Numbered from the stretch's first letter, positions 9,646 to 19,576 are shown. The stretch is 64,000 nucleotides of DNA from Gemmatimonas sp. (GCF_027531815.1 NZ_JAPZSK010000010.1:248001-312000), one strand, 5' to 3'. The notes: generated by a model not told the origin, from the letters alone. A program made the numbers and translations.

Positions 9646-10952
9646 GCCGGCGCTCCATCCTCGTGCAGCATGCTCCGCGCCCGCGCCAACAGCACATCCC
9701 GGTGGTTGATTGCCGGATCCGCCAGCACGAGGTCGAGGAGCCGCTGCAGCAACCGCCCAAGTGCCGGCCCCGCCGACACTCCGGCCTGCCGCAGGTCATC
9801 GCCATCGATGGCAAGATCGGCCACTTCGAGGGGTGCGCGGAAGGCAATGTCGTGGAGCGTGCGGTGCAATCGCCGGACCAGCCTCGGATCCACGCTGGCC
9901 ACCCCCGCGCCCCAGCGCGCCGCAGCCAATCGCACGAAGGCACCCACCCGAAGACGCCCCACGGACGACGCCAGACGCCGCAGTGCCTCTGGGGACGGCA
10001 ACGTGCCCGATGCCAGCGTCGCCCCCACCACCGCCCCGTGCCGGGACCAGCGTTCGACGAGGGTACTGATGATCGCGGTATCGTGATTGGAAGCGCGCAA
10101 CGCCCGCAGGGCACGCGCCGCCTCATCACCACCGCCATGGCTGAACAGCGCCGCGAAGCGCAGCGCCTTGCGCAACGGTCGCGTAGCAGGACCGGGTATC
10201 GGCAAGAGGTCGATCGCACGCAGAACGTCATCGGGCACATGAGCCAGCGACGGTACCAGCGACGCGAAGGCGCCGGACTCACGCCATCGGCGCAGTGCCA
10301 TGGAGGGACGACGGACCTGCTCCATGGTCTTGTCGAGCTCCTGCCGGACCCGTTCCGGCGACAGCCGCGTCAGATGCGGCGCACTCCCCACGATTGCATT
10401 CCACGTGGGTGGATCGATCGCGAAGTCGAAGCGTGCGGCGAATCGAATGGCGCGCAGGGCCCGGAGTCGATCCTCCCGCATGCGCGCTTCGGCGTCACCG
10501 ACGGCGCGCACCACTCCCCGGGCCAGATCGGCGCGTCCGTCGAACGGATCATGAAGACGGCGCGCAATCGGATCGAAGGCGATGGCATTGATGGTGAAGT
10601 CGCGCCGCGCGAGATCCTCGTCGAGGGAGGCACCGAACTGCACTTCGGCGTGGCGCCCATCCGTCTTCACATCGTGCCGGAACGTCGTCACCTCATGCAT
10701 GCGCCCCTCGCGATCGAGCACGCCGATCGTGCCGAACTCGATGCCGACCGGCACGGTCCGCTTGAACAGCCGCCGCACCTCCGGAGGGGTCGCCGAGGTG
10801 GCGAGATCCCAATCGAGGTGCGCGAGGCCGAGGAGGGCGTCACGCACGGCCCCACCCACGCACCAGGCTTCGAAACCCGCCGTCTGCAGTGTGCGGGCGA
10901 TCTCGACGACCTGCCCCGGCGGGCGCAAGGGAGCCGCAGGCGATGGGGTCAC
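9642..10952 (-). CDS. cca: CCA tRNA nucleotidyltransferase / poly(A) polymerase family
   Basis: Class II nucleotidyltransferase that adds or repairs the 3-prime CCA of tRNAs, needed here because neither tRNA gene in the window encodes CCA. Visible motifs are the WCVGGAVRDALLG head with the LDWDLATSA catalytic carboxylates near residue 50, the RRDFTINAIAFD motif, DPFDGRADLARGVVRAVGD, the EDRLRALRAIRFAARFDF neck and a C-terminal HD-like/helical region. At 436 residues it is typical. The start is a GTG at 10952 overlapping the SDR gene stop. Poly(A) polymerase activity cannot be ruled out from sequence. Confidence 0.92.
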   Translation of the reverse strand: MTPSPAAPLRPPGQVVEIARTLQTAGFEAWCVGGAVRDALLGLAHLDWDLATSATPPEVRRLFKRTVPVGIEFGTIGVLDREGRMHEVTTFRHDVKTDGRHAEVQFGASLDEDLARRDFTINAIAFDPIARRLHDPFDGRADLARGVVRAVGDAEARMREDRLRALRAIRFAARFDFAIDPPTWNAIVGSAPHLTRLSPERVRQELDKTMEQVRRPSMALRRWRESGAFASLVPSLAHVPDDVLRAIDLLPIPGPATRPLRKALRFAALFSHGGGDEAARALRALRASNHDTAIISTLVERWSRHGAVVGATLASGTLPSPEALRRLASSVGRLRVGAFVRLAAARWGAGVASVDPRLVRRLHRTLHDIAFRAPLEVADLAIDGDDLRQAGVSAGPALGRLLQRLLDLVLADPAINHRDVLLARARSMLHEDGAPA

Positions 10953-11704
10953 CCGCAGAGCACGCTCCCGCCGTTCACATTGAGAATCTCACCGGTGATG
11001 TGGCGCGCCAGCGGGCTGGCCAGAAAGAGCACGGGTCCCGCGATGTCAGCCGGGCTGGCGACGCGCCCGAGCGGGATGCTCGCTTCGATGCGCCCCCGCC
11101 CCTCGGCGGCGAATGGGCGCGTCACCGCCTCCGTGTCCACCCACCCCGGCGCGATGCTGTTCACCGTGATGTCGCGCGGCCCCAGCTCTACAGCCAGTGA
11201 CTTGACGAAGGAAATCATCGCCCCCTTGGAGGCGGCGTAGTCGGCATGCCCCGCTTCCCCGCGCTGTCCGGCCGTGCTCGAGATGAAGATCAGGCGCCCC
11301 CCTGCGCCCATGTGGCGAATTGCGGCGCGGGCACCGAAGAACATGCCGTCGAGGTTGGTGGTCACGGTGTGGTGCCATCGGGCATCGTCCAACTGTTCCA
11401 CCGGAACCGCGACATCGGGCCACACGCCTGCGTTGCCCACGAAAATGTCCACGTGCCCGAAGCGCTCGACGGCATTGGCAACAAAAGCGTCGTTGGCCTG
11501 GCGCGTGGCGAGATCCCCCTGAAAGGCCACGGCGTTACGGCCAAGCGCCTGCAACTCATCAACGAGCTGTGCCGCCTCGCTGGCGCGCGAGCGGTAGGCG
11601 ATGGCCACATCGGCCCCGGCGCTGGCAAGCAGCCGCGCACAGGCGGCACCGATCCCGCGCGCGCCGCCCGTGACCAGTGCCTTCTTCCCCGTGAGGTCAA
11701 TCAC
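10949..11704 (-). CDS. SDR family oxidoreductase, FabG-like
   Basis: A 251-residue classical short-chain dehydrogenase/reductase. It has the N-terminal dinucleotide motif TGGARGIGAACARLLA (about 10-25), VGNAGVW in place of NNAG, the catalytic Ser in FISSTAGQRG, and YAASKGAM giving the YxxxK pair, ending with DIAGPVLFLASPLARHITGE and VNGG. This matches beta-ketoacyl-ACP reductase-type SDRs, but the substrate is not determined, and a sugar or polyol substrate is possible next to gmhA. The start is the GTG at 11704, overlapping the gmhA stop as GTGA; an upstream ATG reading would overlap gmhA heavily. Confidence 0.88.
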   Translation of the reverse strand: MIDLTGKKALVTGGARGIGAACARLLASAGADVAIAYRSRASEAAQLVDELQALGRNAVAFQGDLATRQANDAFVANAVERFGHVDIFVGNAGVWPDVAVPVEQLDDARWHHTVTTNLDGMFFGARAAIRHMGAGGRLIFISSTAGQRGEAGHADYAASKGAMISFVKSLAVELGPRDITVNSIAPGWVDTEAVTRPFAAEGRGRIEASIPLGRVASPADIAGPVLFLASPLARHITGEILNVNGGSVLCG

Positions 11705-12288
11705 AGCGTGGCCTCGATGGCGTCGCAGATCGCATGCTGAATGCACAGGTGAATCTCCTGCGCGCGATCGGTCCGATCGGTAGGCACCACAATGCACAGA
11801 TCGGCACGTGCACGCAGCGCGCCGCCATCCTTCGCACTCAAGGCCAGCACTGCAACGCCCCGCTGCCGTGCCGCATCGGCCGCAAGCAGCACATTGGGCG
11901 AATTACCACTCGTGGAATGGATGATGAGCAGGTCACCGGAGCGCGCCAACGCTTCCACTTGCCGTGCGAACACCTGATCGAAACCGAAATCGTTTCCCGC
12001 GGCAGTGAGCAGTGAACTGTCGGTCGTCAGCGCGATGGCCGGGTAGGCTCGGCGGTTGCGCATGTAGCGCACCACGTACTCTGTGGCCAGATGCTGGGCA
12101 TCAGCAGCCGAGCCGCCATTGCCGCAAAAGAAGAGCGTGCCCCCGCGTGCCACAGTGTCCTGCACCATGCCCAGCGCACGAGCAATCTCCCCTTCGAGCT
12201 GCATGGCGGAGCGCTCGGCCGTTGCGGCGAGCTCACGCAGGGCAGCAAGGAGAGGACCGACGGGTTCGTGCTGTTCCGACGACGTCAT
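11701..12288 (-). CDS. gmhA: Sedoheptulose-7-phosphate isomerase GmhA
   Basis: SIS-domain isomerase converting sedoheptulose 7-phosphate to D-glycero-D-manno-heptose 7-phosphate, first step of ADP-heptose synthesis. At 195 residues it is full length, with LFFCGNGGSAADAQHLATE (phosphate-binding loop), ALTTDSSLLTAAGND, the HSTSGNSPNVL loop and the C-terminal EIHLCIQHAICDAIE motif. The start is ATG at 12288; upstream in-frame codons have shadow-like composition. It provides the substrate for the HldE kinase at 4325-5320. It lies 20 bases after the CpsB-type gene and is coupled to the SDR. Confidence 0.93.
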   Translation of the reverse strand: MTSSEQHEPVGPLLAALRELAATAERSAMQLEGEIARALGMVQDTVARGGTLFFCGNGGSAADAQHLATEYVVRYMRNRRAYPAIALTTDSSLLTAAGNDFGFDQVFARQVEALARSGDLLIIHSTSGNSPNVLLAADAARQRGVAVLALSAKDGGALRARADLCIVVPTDRTDRAQEIHLCIQHAICDAIEATL

Positions 12289-12308
12289 GAGGCGGCGTGG
12301 CGAAGAGG

Positions 12309-13052
12309 TCAACGGCGGAAAAATCGCTTGACGCGATCGAGGAGTCCGGCGCGCAACGGAGGGACGGGAATAGGGTCTTCGTCGTTGAGCACGCATGCGG
12401 CATTCGTGTGGGTCAATAACGCCACCTGCTCGTCCGCCCCGTGCGCCTCGAGCCATTCCCGGGCACTGGCGAGCGAACGCGCGTCACCGTGGTTGTCCGA
12501 AGCCAGCACATCGATGACACCGGCCGCCAGCATCTCGCGCGCCAATTCCGATGGCGCCCCCCGCCCCATCAGCATCGACGCGTCGGTTTGAATGACCACC
12601 CCGATCTTCCGCCACTCACGGACCGCGTCGAGCGTGCAGCCGAAGTACCGCTCAGGGTGGGCGAGCACCGGCGTCAACCCACTGCGTGCCAGACGCCGCA
12701 ACTCAGCCGTCGCGCCTCGCGGCAGGCCACCTCGCGTGAATTCCACCAGCACGGCACGCGAGCCGCCCAGCGCCAGTTCCCTCGCGGTGAGGTCGATGTT
12801 GGGGGTGTCGAGCATGATCTCCCACCCCGGCTTCAATACGAGGCCCGCCGGCGCCCGCCGCTGCAATTCGGCGAGCAGCTCCCGGTGTTGCTGAATCGGC
12901 GCCTCGGCGGCATAGCTGGCACTGAGGTGCGGCGTACACACCAGCGTGGTGACGCCCTGCTCCGCAAATCGCTGGAGCACCGACACCGAGACCTCGAACG
13001 ACGGTGATCCGTCGTCGACACCAGGGAGGAGATGGGAATGAATGTCGATCAC
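12309..13052 (-). CDS. CpsB/YwqE-type PHP tyrosine-protein phosphatase
   Basis: A 247-residue PHP-fold metal-dependent phosphatase of the CpsB/CapC/YwqE family, which in other bacteria dephosphorylates the tyrosine autokinase controlling polysaccharide export. Metal-binding motifs are visible: MIDIHSHLLPGVDDGS at the N-terminus, CTPHL, a conserved Glu/His region (GWEIML), LAHPERY, and ASDNHGD near the C-terminus. No Wzc-like kinase or capsule gene is present in the window, so the partner is unknown. The gene is between a small hypothetical gene and gmhA, which supports a surface-polysaccharide connection. Confidence 0.87.
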   Translation of the reverse strand: MIDIHSHLLPGVDDGSPSFEVSVSVLQRFAEQGVTTLVCTPHLSASYAAEAPIQQHRELLAELQRRAPAGLVLKPGWEIMLDTPNIDLTARELALGGSRAVLVEFTRGGLPRGATAELRRLARSGLTPVLAHPERYFGCTLDAVREWRKIGVVIQTDASMLMGRGAPSELAREMLAAGVIDVLASDNHGDARSLASAREWLEAHGADEQVALLTHTNAACVLNDEDPIPVPPLRAGLLDRVKRFFRR

Positions 13053-13082
13053 GACCGCCTCCCGTTCCGGTTCACGTGCCCA

Positions 13083-13460
13083 CTATTCCTGAAGCGCTGC
13101 CGGCAATGCCGCGATGCGCGCCATCGCCCGTGCGGCCCGCTGTTCCAAGCGTGCCGGATCGTCAGCGGCTGCCTGAAAGGCGTAGGTCACCAGGGCATCG
13201 ACGGCCAGCAGATCGAGCGCGGTGGCTCGAGAGGTGGACCCCGACGTGAGCAGTGCATCGAGCAGTCGTTCCCCGGCATTGAGACAGGCTTCGGGCACCT
13301 CCTGCACCGGGAGCGCGGCCCAAGGTGCAACCAGCTCACACAGCCGCCCGTGCAGCGCCGGGGGCGGTACCGGGTCCATACGTGCCATCCACTCACCGAC
13401 CGTCAGCGCCTGTGCCGTGCCGGTCGCGTTCGACGCCGATCCCGTCACGGTCACGGTCAT
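13083..13460 (-). CDS. Small hypothetical protein after alaS
   Basis: A 125-residue protein that I do not recognise. It is Ala-rich and probably all-alpha, without signal peptide or membrane segment (VGEWMARMDPVPPPALHGRL, LDLLAVDALVTYAFQAAADD, ARAMARIAALPAAL). Its ATG at 13460 overlaps the alaS stop as ATGA, and the cpsB-type gene follows after 30 bases, so it is most likely translated in this operon. No function can be proposed. Confidence 0.7.
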   Translation of the reverse strand: MTVTVTGSASNATGTAQALTVGEWMARMDPVPPPALHGRLCELVAPWAALPVQEVPEACLNAGERLLDALLTSGSTSRATALDLLAVDALVTYAFQAAADDPARLEQRAARAMARIAALPAALQE

Positions 13461-16240
13461 TTCGCGTCCGCCAGGCGCGACACGATCTCGTTGGCAGCGG
13501 CCAGCGCGGTATCAAGCTGTGCCAGCTCCACGCCAGCCTGCGCCATGTGCGGCTTCCCACCGCCGCGTCCGCCAACGGTGGCCGCCACCTCTCGCACGAT
13601 CGCGTCGGCCCGCAGCCCACGCTCGCGCACGTCGTCGGTGGCGACGGCCAGGAGCGCCCCCTTGCCGTCGGCAAGCGCCGCTCCCAATACCGCCACACCG
13701 CTGCCGAGCGCTTCGCGCACGGCGTCGCCAAGCGCCTGCAGCGACTTCGCATCAGGGACGTCGACGCGCGATGCCACGAGCCGGGTGCCCGCCACGTCGG
13801 TGGCCTTGGCGGCGAGTTGCTGCGCGAGCCCGCCCCCCTGCGCGCCCCCGCGCACGGCGTCCTCGAGACGCTTCTCGAGTTGCTTCCGCTCGTCGAGCAG
13901 GCCATCGAGCTTCTTCTCGATCTGTTCGCCCCCCGACGTCATCCCGCTCATGGGTACCTTGAGACGCGCCGCCACCTGCAGCAGCGCACGCTCCCGGTCG
14001 GCCATGAAGTGAAACGCCCGCGGACCGGCAACCGCCTCGATACGGCGCACACCTGCCGCAACGCCACTTTCGCTGACGATGCGGACGAGTCCGATTTCCG
14101 ACGTGTTGCGCACATGGGTGCCGCCGCACAATTCAACGGAGAGCTTGGGAATCTCCACCACGCGCACGACGTCGCCGTACTTCTCCCCGAAGAGCGCCAT
14201 CGCGCCCCGGGCAACGGCGTCGGTGTACGATTCTTCCTGAATGGTGACGGGCGCCGAGGCCCATACGCCAGCATTCACATCGGCTTCGATGGCCGCCAAC
14301 TGCTCGGCGGTTACCGGACCGTGATGGGTGAAGTCGAAGCGCAGGCGATCGGGGGCAACGAGCGACCCCGCTTGGTGCACATGCTCACCCAACACCTTGC
14401 GCAGCGCCGCGTGCAGCAGGTGTGTTGCCGTGTGGTGTCGCTCGGTATCCTTGCGCCGTTCGCGCGGGACCGACGCGTGCGCGCGCCCGAAGGTGACATC
14501 GGCCGTGGCAGTGCCAATTGCCGCGATGCGCCCGTCCATCTTGCGCACTTCGGTCACCGACACCGACCACCCTTCGCCGCGGATCTCCCCCTGATCGGAG
14601 ACCTGACCACCGGATTCCGCGTAAAACGGCGTCTCGCGCAGCATGACGGCAATGCGTCCGTCGGCGAGCTGACGCACCGCCGTGACCACCGAGTCGACCT
14701 CGATCACCTCGTATCCCACGAAACGCCCGAGTGCTTCGGCATGCTGCTGATCGTGCGTCCACTGCGTCGGATCGGCAAAGTCGTCGGCGCTTACGGTCAA
14801 CTGCTTTGACTTGCGCTCCTCCTGCGACTGCTTTCGCTGCGCCGCCAACGCCTGCTCGAAGCCGGAGATATCGACCAGATAGCCGCGCTCTCGCGCCATC
14901 AGTTCGGTCAGGTCGATCGGGAAGCCGAAGGTGTCGTACAGGCGGAAGGCGTCTTCGCCGGAGATGGTGCCGCGGATCCGGGACGAACCCTGCGTGGAGC
15001 TCTCCGGCGCCATTTCTTCGAAGCGCGTCATCCCGGCATCGATGGTCGCGAGGAACCGCTCCTCCTCCGCCCTCGTGGTTTCGAGGATATGCTTGCGGCG
15101 CACATGCAACTCCGGATACGTATCGCGCATCGACTCGATCAGCGTCTCGACCACATGCACGAGCGTCGGCTCGCGACGACCCAGCAACCAGGCATGCCGC
15201 ACCGCACGTCGCAGAATGCGACGGAGCACGTAGCCGCGACCGTCATTGCTGGGGAACACCCCATCTGCAAGCAGAAACCCGACCGCACGCGCGTGGTCGG
15301 CCAACACGCGGAACGACGCCGGATCGATTTCCTTCCCCGACGCATCGTGGGCCTTGCCGAGCCCGACTCCCGGGCGGTAGGGGTACTTGATGCCGACAAT
15401 CTCCTCCACCTTGGTGATCAGCGGCCGGAAGCCATCGGTGTGAAAGTTGTTGGTCACGCCCTGCATCACCGCGGCGATGCGCTCGAGCCCGGCGCCGGTA
15501 TCCACAGACGGCTGCGGCAGTGGTACCAGCGTACCATCCGGCTGCCGGTCGAACTGCATGAACACGAGATTCCAGATCTCGAGGAAGCGCCCCGCCTCGG
15601 CACCTTCGACGAAGGCATCGAGGGAGTACTCCACGAGGTCGGTGTTGGTCCATTCGCCGGACGCATCGGCCGGGAACGCCCAGTCAGCGGCCATCTTCGC
15701 GAGATCGACGTAGATCTCGGTACACGGGCCGCAGGGACCGGTGTCGGCCATTTGCCAGAAGTTGTCCTTCGCGCCCAGACCGTAAATGCGGTTGTCCGGA
15801 AGGCCGGCTTCCTCCTTCCACAGCTGTCGCGCTTCGTCGTCCTCGTGGAAGACGGTTACCCGGAGGTGCTCACGCGGAATCTTGAGATCCTCGGTGACGA
15901 ACTCCCACGCGAACCGAATGGCCTCTCGCTTGAAGTAGTCGCCAAACGAGAAATTGCCCAGCATCTCGAAGAACGTATGGTGGCGCGCCGTGTGCCCGAC
16001 CTGTTCGAGGTCGTTGTGCTTGCCGCCGGCGCGGACGCACTTCTGTGACGTGGTGGCCCGACGTTTCCCGTCGGGCGCCTCTTCCATGCCGAGAAAGACC
16101 TTCTTGAACTGCACCATGCCGGCGTTGGTGAACAGCAGGGTCGGATCGTCGGCAGGCACGAGCGCGGAGCTCGGGCGGACGGCATGGCCATTCTTCGCGA
16201 AATAGGCCAGGAATCGGGCGCGGATATCGGCAGCGAGCAT
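13457..16240 (-). CDS. alaS: Alanyl-tRNA synthetase
   Basis: Charges tRNA-Ala in the cytoplasm. The 927-residue product is the long form with all domains: the class II catalytic core (RFLAYFAKNGHAV, FTNAGMVQFK, HHTFFEMLGNFSFGDYFK, DTGPCGPCTE), tRNA-recognition helices (SNDGRGYVLRRILRRAVRH), the editing domain with HHTATHLLHAALR and CGGTHV zinc/active-site residues, a coiled-coil KKLDGLLDERKQLEKRLEDA and a C-Ala domain ending near HMAQAGVELAQ. About 50 residues above the usual 875. It follows recX by 48 bases and is coupled to the next small ORF. Confidence 0.98.
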   Translation of the reverse strand: MLAADIRARFLAYFAKNGHAVRPSSALVPADDPTLLFTNAGMVQFKKVFLGMEEAPDGKRRATTSQKCVRAGGKHNDLEQVGHTARHHTFFEMLGNFSFGDYFKREAIRFAWEFVTEDLKIPREHLRVTVFHEDDEARQLWKEEAGLPDNRIYGLGAKDNFWQMADTGPCGPCTEIYVDLAKMAADWAFPADASGEWTNTDLVEYSLDAFVEGAEAGRFLEIWNLVFMQFDRQPDGTLVPLPQPSVDTGAGLERIAAVMQGVTNNFHTDGFRPLITKVEEIVGIKYPYRPGVGLGKAHDASGKEIDPASFRVLADHARAVGFLLADGVFPSNDGRGYVLRRILRRAVRHAWLLGRREPTLVHVVETLIESMRDTYPELHVRRKHILETTRAEEERFLATIDAGMTRFEEMAPESSTQGSSRIRGTISGEDAFRLYDTFGFPIDLTELMARERGYLVDISGFEQALAAQRKQSQEERKSKQLTVSADDFADPTQWTHDQQHAEALGRFVGYEVIEVDSVVTAVRQLADGRIAVMLRETPFYAESGGQVSDQGEIRGEGWSVSVTEVRKMDGRIAAIGTATADVTFGRAHASVPRERRKDTERHHTATHLLHAALRKVLGEHVHQAGSLVAPDRLRFDFTHHGPVTAEQLAAIEADVNAGVWASAPVTIQEESYTDAVARGAMALFGEKYGDVVRVVEIPKLSVELCGGTHVRNTSEIGLVRIVSESGVAAGVRRIEAVAGPRAFHFMADRERALLQVAARLKVPMSGMTSGGEQIEKKLDGLLDERKQLEKRLEDAVRGGAQGGGLAQQLAAKATDVAGTRLVASRVDVPDAKSLQALGDAVREALGSGVAVLGAALADGKGALLAVATDDVRERGLRADAIVREVAATVGGRGGGKPHMAQAGVELAQLDTALAAANEIVSRLADAK

Positions 16241-16288
16241 AAGTCCTGCAATATAGCCGACTTGGGGTGCGACTGAAACGCCCCGTCC

Positions 16289-16957
16289 TTACCCTGCGCG
16301 TCGTGAATCCAGCACCGATCGCGCCACGCGCGCGGCAATGCCGGCGGCAAAGCCCCGACGCAGCAGGAAGCCCTGCAGCTTGCGGCGCGCCGCGACGGGA
16401 TCGGTCGTATCGAGCGTCCGCGCCCGCTTCTCGGCCGCCGCGCGGCATGCCGCGTCCTCATCGAACGCGTCGTCGTGCATGGCACTGACCACGGCCTCGT
16501 GCACCAGCGGCGCCGCCACGCCCTTTCGCCGCAGCCGCTGCTGAATGCGCGCCGGCGCCTCCCCCCGCCGAAGTCGCGACGCGGCCTCGGCCTGCGCAAC
16601 GGATTCGTCGTTGAGCAGGCCGGCCGCATCGAGCCGATCAAGCGCTTCCCGCACCTGCATTGCTGTGCCTTCCCGTCGACGCATGCGCAACTCGAGTTCG
16701 CGGCGGGTGCGTCGGCCGCGAGCGAGCGCGTCCAGCGCCCAGTCGGCCAACGAGGTTACGGCGTGCTCATGCTGCAGACGCCCCAGGAGCTCGGCCGCCA
16801 TCAGCGCCCCAATCCGCACGGCGCCGGTGTCGGCAAGTACCCCGGCCGGTACGAGGAACTGCTGCCCATCACTGAGGGTCAGCAAGAAGCGGCCAGGGCG
16901 CCGCGGCGACTCCCGGAGCGCGGTGACATGAGGTGACGGCGACGGAGACTGTTCCAT
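16289..16957 (-). CDS. recX: Regulatory protein RecX
   Basis: Modulator of RecA filaments. The 222-residue protein has the three-helix RecX repeats: ADWALDALARGRRTRRELELRM, VREALDRLDAAGLLNDESVAQ, SRLRRGEAPARIQQRLRRKG and a C-terminal KLQGFLLRRGFAAGIAARV. The N-terminal 55 residues form a beta-like region (FLLTLSDGQQFLVP) seen in longer RecX proteins. It lies directly downstream of recA. The sequence immediately before its ATG is CTCCTT, with no Shine-Dalgarno, and belongs to the T-rich tail of a terminator-like hairpin, so its expression may depend on limited read-through. Confidence 0.9.
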   Translation of the reverse strand: MEQSPSPSPHVTALRESPRRPGRFLLTLSDGQQFLVPAGVLADTGAVRIGALMAAELLGRLQHEHAVTSLADWALDALARGRRTRRELELRMRRREGTAMQVREALDRLDAAGLLNDESVAQAEAASRLRRGEAPARIQQRLRRKGVAAPLVHEAVVSAMHDDAFDEDAACRAAAEKRARTLDTTDPVAARRKLQGFLLRRGFAAGIAARVARSVLDSRRAG

Positions 16958-16958
16958 A

Positions 16959-17038
16959 AGGAGAAAAGAGCCGAGGGGCTACTCACGATGAGCCGTGGTG
17001 ATCCGGGCACCACTTCCCACCGCGAGCGACCCCTCGGC
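16959..17038 (-). terminator. Terminator-like structure between recA and recX
   Basis: Read on the minus strand, a 9-bp stem (17030-17038 with 16970-16978, GCCGAGGGG pairing with CCCCTCGGC) is followed at once by TCTTTTCTCC. The long loop contains its own stem (16995-17000 with 17008-17013, GTGGTG and CACCAC). The T tract ends two bases before the recX ATG. The layout suggests partial termination after recA with some read-through into recX and alaS. Confidence 0.6.
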
Positions 17039-17077
17039 CCGCATTCCTGCGCATCCAGCCGCGCGAAGAAACTGCGG

Positions 17078-18121
<1,044 letters not shown>

Positions 18122-18207
18122 GTGAACCGCCGTGGTAAGGGGTGGAAGCTGCCATGCCCTGGCTCGCGAGAATCTAGGGAGAACGCGAACAGGACCAAGA
18201 CCCGAAT

Positions 18208-18236
18208 AAACTACGAAGAAAGCGCGATGTGGACAA
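18208..18236 (-). promoter_or_regulatory. Candidate sigma70-type promoter of recA
   Basis: On the minus strand TTGTCC (18236-18231) is separated by 17 bases from TAGTTT (18213-18208), about 85 bases before the recA ATG. The match is weak (about 4/6 and 3/6), but it is the best-spaced pair in the only gap upstream of recA. Confidence 0.28.
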
Positions 18237-18255
18237 CTCCTGAATTCGACCGGAT

Positions 18256-18621
18256 TCAGGACAGTTGGAAGGCGTTTGGCACGTGACAGACCCGGACAGA
18301 ACGACCGAGAACCAGCACGCCGACCACGTCGAAGCGGTATTCGAGCGAAGATGTCCCGAACCGGTCCGCCCAGATCATGGCCGAACGTATCAGTTGATTC
18401 CGCTTGCGGTGGTGCACCGCCTCGAGCGGTGACCCGAACGCCGGACCACGCCGAGCCTTGACCTCGACGAACGCCACCACATGCCCATGGCGCATGATGA
18501 GATCGATGTCCCGGTGGCCGCAGCGGAACCGATGGGCCACCAGCTCCCACCCCGACCGAATGAGCCATCGCGCCGCGATGCGTTCACCCAGCAGCCCGAG
18601 ATCCTGCCGCGCTTTCGTCAT
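18256..18621 (-). CDS. YraN family (UPF0102) endonuclease-like protein
   Basis: A 121-residue protein of the restriction-endonuclease-fold YraN family. It shows the family order [20 protein letters not shown], then [13 protein letters not shown] and [11 protein letters not shown], giving the D...EVK nuclease-like triad, and [16 protein letters not shown]. The family is widespread and often near rnhB or dpr genes; its physiological role is not established. It lies between the GDPD gene and recA, on the same strand, with about 106 bases upstream and 134 downstream. Confidence 0.9.
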   Translation of the reverse strand: MTKARQDLGLLGERIAARWLIRSGWELVAHRFRCGHRDIDLIMRHGHVVAFVEVKARRGPAFGSPLEAVHHRKRNQLIRSAMIWADRFGTSSLEYRFDVVGVLVLGRSVRVCHVPNAFQLS

Positions 18622-18727
18622 GCCTCACGGTACATGGCCCCTCTGACAATTGCCGCACCATTCCTGCGGCGCCCCTACCCCCGCGACGCACCGCACCGTC
18701 CGCGGCGCACGGGTATACGGTGCCCGT

Positions 18728-19501
18728 TCAGCGTTCGCCGCGGACCGCCAAGATGCGCGCCGGATCGTCGCTGATGATGCCCTGCACGCCGCTCGCCCAG
18801 AGGCGACGCGCCTGAGCCGGGTCATTGACGGTCCAGACATGCGTCGCCACGCCATGGGGTCGTGTCGTCCGGGCCAGCGTGGCCACCGGCACCGGGATCC
18901 CGCGGTGCCACGGCGGAATGCACAGCGCGTGGAACCAGGGGTGGGCGATGGGCCGACGGAGGAGCGCCGGTATCAGCAGTGCGGCCACATCTGGCGTGCT
19001 GGCCCCCAACGCCAACGGCGCACCACGCAGCGGCCTCGTACTCTCGGGGTCGAATCCCGCCACGATCACGCGCCCGGCCAGTCCGTGTCGTTCGATCGCC
19101 AAGGCGAGCGCCGCCGTCGCCGCTGGCGTCTTGATCTCGATGATCAGGGGCAGGTCGCGCGGCAGCGCCTCGATGACCTCGTCGAAGCGGGGAATGCGAA
19201 GCCCCCGCCCTCGCCACGGGAAGTGACGACCGTCGGAGGTGAAGCGGGCGCCGGCATCCACGCCGCGCAGCTCGGCCGCCGTGTAGCCGGCCACCGCCCC
19301 CGCCCCATCCGTCGTGCGATCGAGGGTGAGATCGTGCAGGAGCACCAGTTCGCCGTCGCGCGTCACTTGCACGTCGAACTCCAGCGCATCCGCGCCGACC
19401 GCCACGGCCGAGAGCAGACTCTCCAACGTGTTTTCCGGTACGTGCGCCCGGTTGCCACGATGACCGATCACCGGCCGGGCATTGAGGTCGAGCAACAGCA
19501 T
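18728..19501 (-). CDS. Glycerophosphodiester phosphodiesterase
   Basis: Hydrolyses glycerophosphodiesters to glycerol 3-phosphate and an alcohol. The 257-residue TIM-barrel protein has the GDPD motifs: GHRGNRAHVPENTLES (catalytic His and Glu/Asn), ALEFDVQVTRDGELVLLHD with the second metal/catalytic residues, LDRTTDG, LIIEIKT, VIVAGFDP and the C-terminal HVWTVNDPAQARRL and GVQGIISDDP. No signal peptide is visible when the ATG at 19501 is used, so a cytoplasmic phospholipid-recycling role is likely. It follows the TonB-dependent receptor after a terminator, so it may have its own promoter. Confidence 0.92.
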   Translation of the reverse strand: MLLLDLNARPVIGHRGNRAHVPENTLESLLSAVAVGADALEFDVQVTRDGELVLLHDLTLDRTTDGAGAVAGYTAAELRGVDAGARFTSDGRHFPWRGRGLRIPRFDEVIEALPRDLPLIIEIKTPAATAALALAIERHGLAGRVIVAGFDPESTRPLRGAPLALGASTPDVAALLIPALLRRPIAHPWFHALCIPPWHRGIPVPVATLARTTRPHGVATHVWTVNDPAQARRLWASGVQGIISDDPARILAVRGER

Positions 19502-19545
19502 GTTCAAAGCTAATGTGCCGGAGGGCGCAGTGACACGAGGACGCG

Positions 19546-19576
19546 CAAACGGGGCGGCCCCAATGGGACCACCCCG
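19546..19576 (-). terminator. Terminator after the TonB-dependent receptor gene
   Basis: On the minus strand a 12-bp stem with two G-T pairs (19576-19565 with 19561-19550) and a 3-base loop is followed by TTTGCG. It lies 75 bases downstream of the receptor stop codon and upstream of the GDPD gene. Confidence 0.6.

Noticed and set aside
9375..11240. 621-residue plus-strand frame opposite cca and the SDR
   Set aside because: cca and the SDR are certain on the minus strand; this frame crosses both and looks compositional only.
18122..18255. LexA box upstream of recA
   Set aside because: A repeated GTTCGCGTTC pattern is present, but its spacing does not match the CTG-N10-CAG, GTTC-N7-GTTC or CGAAC-N4-GTTCG boxes, so no SOS operator is claimed.
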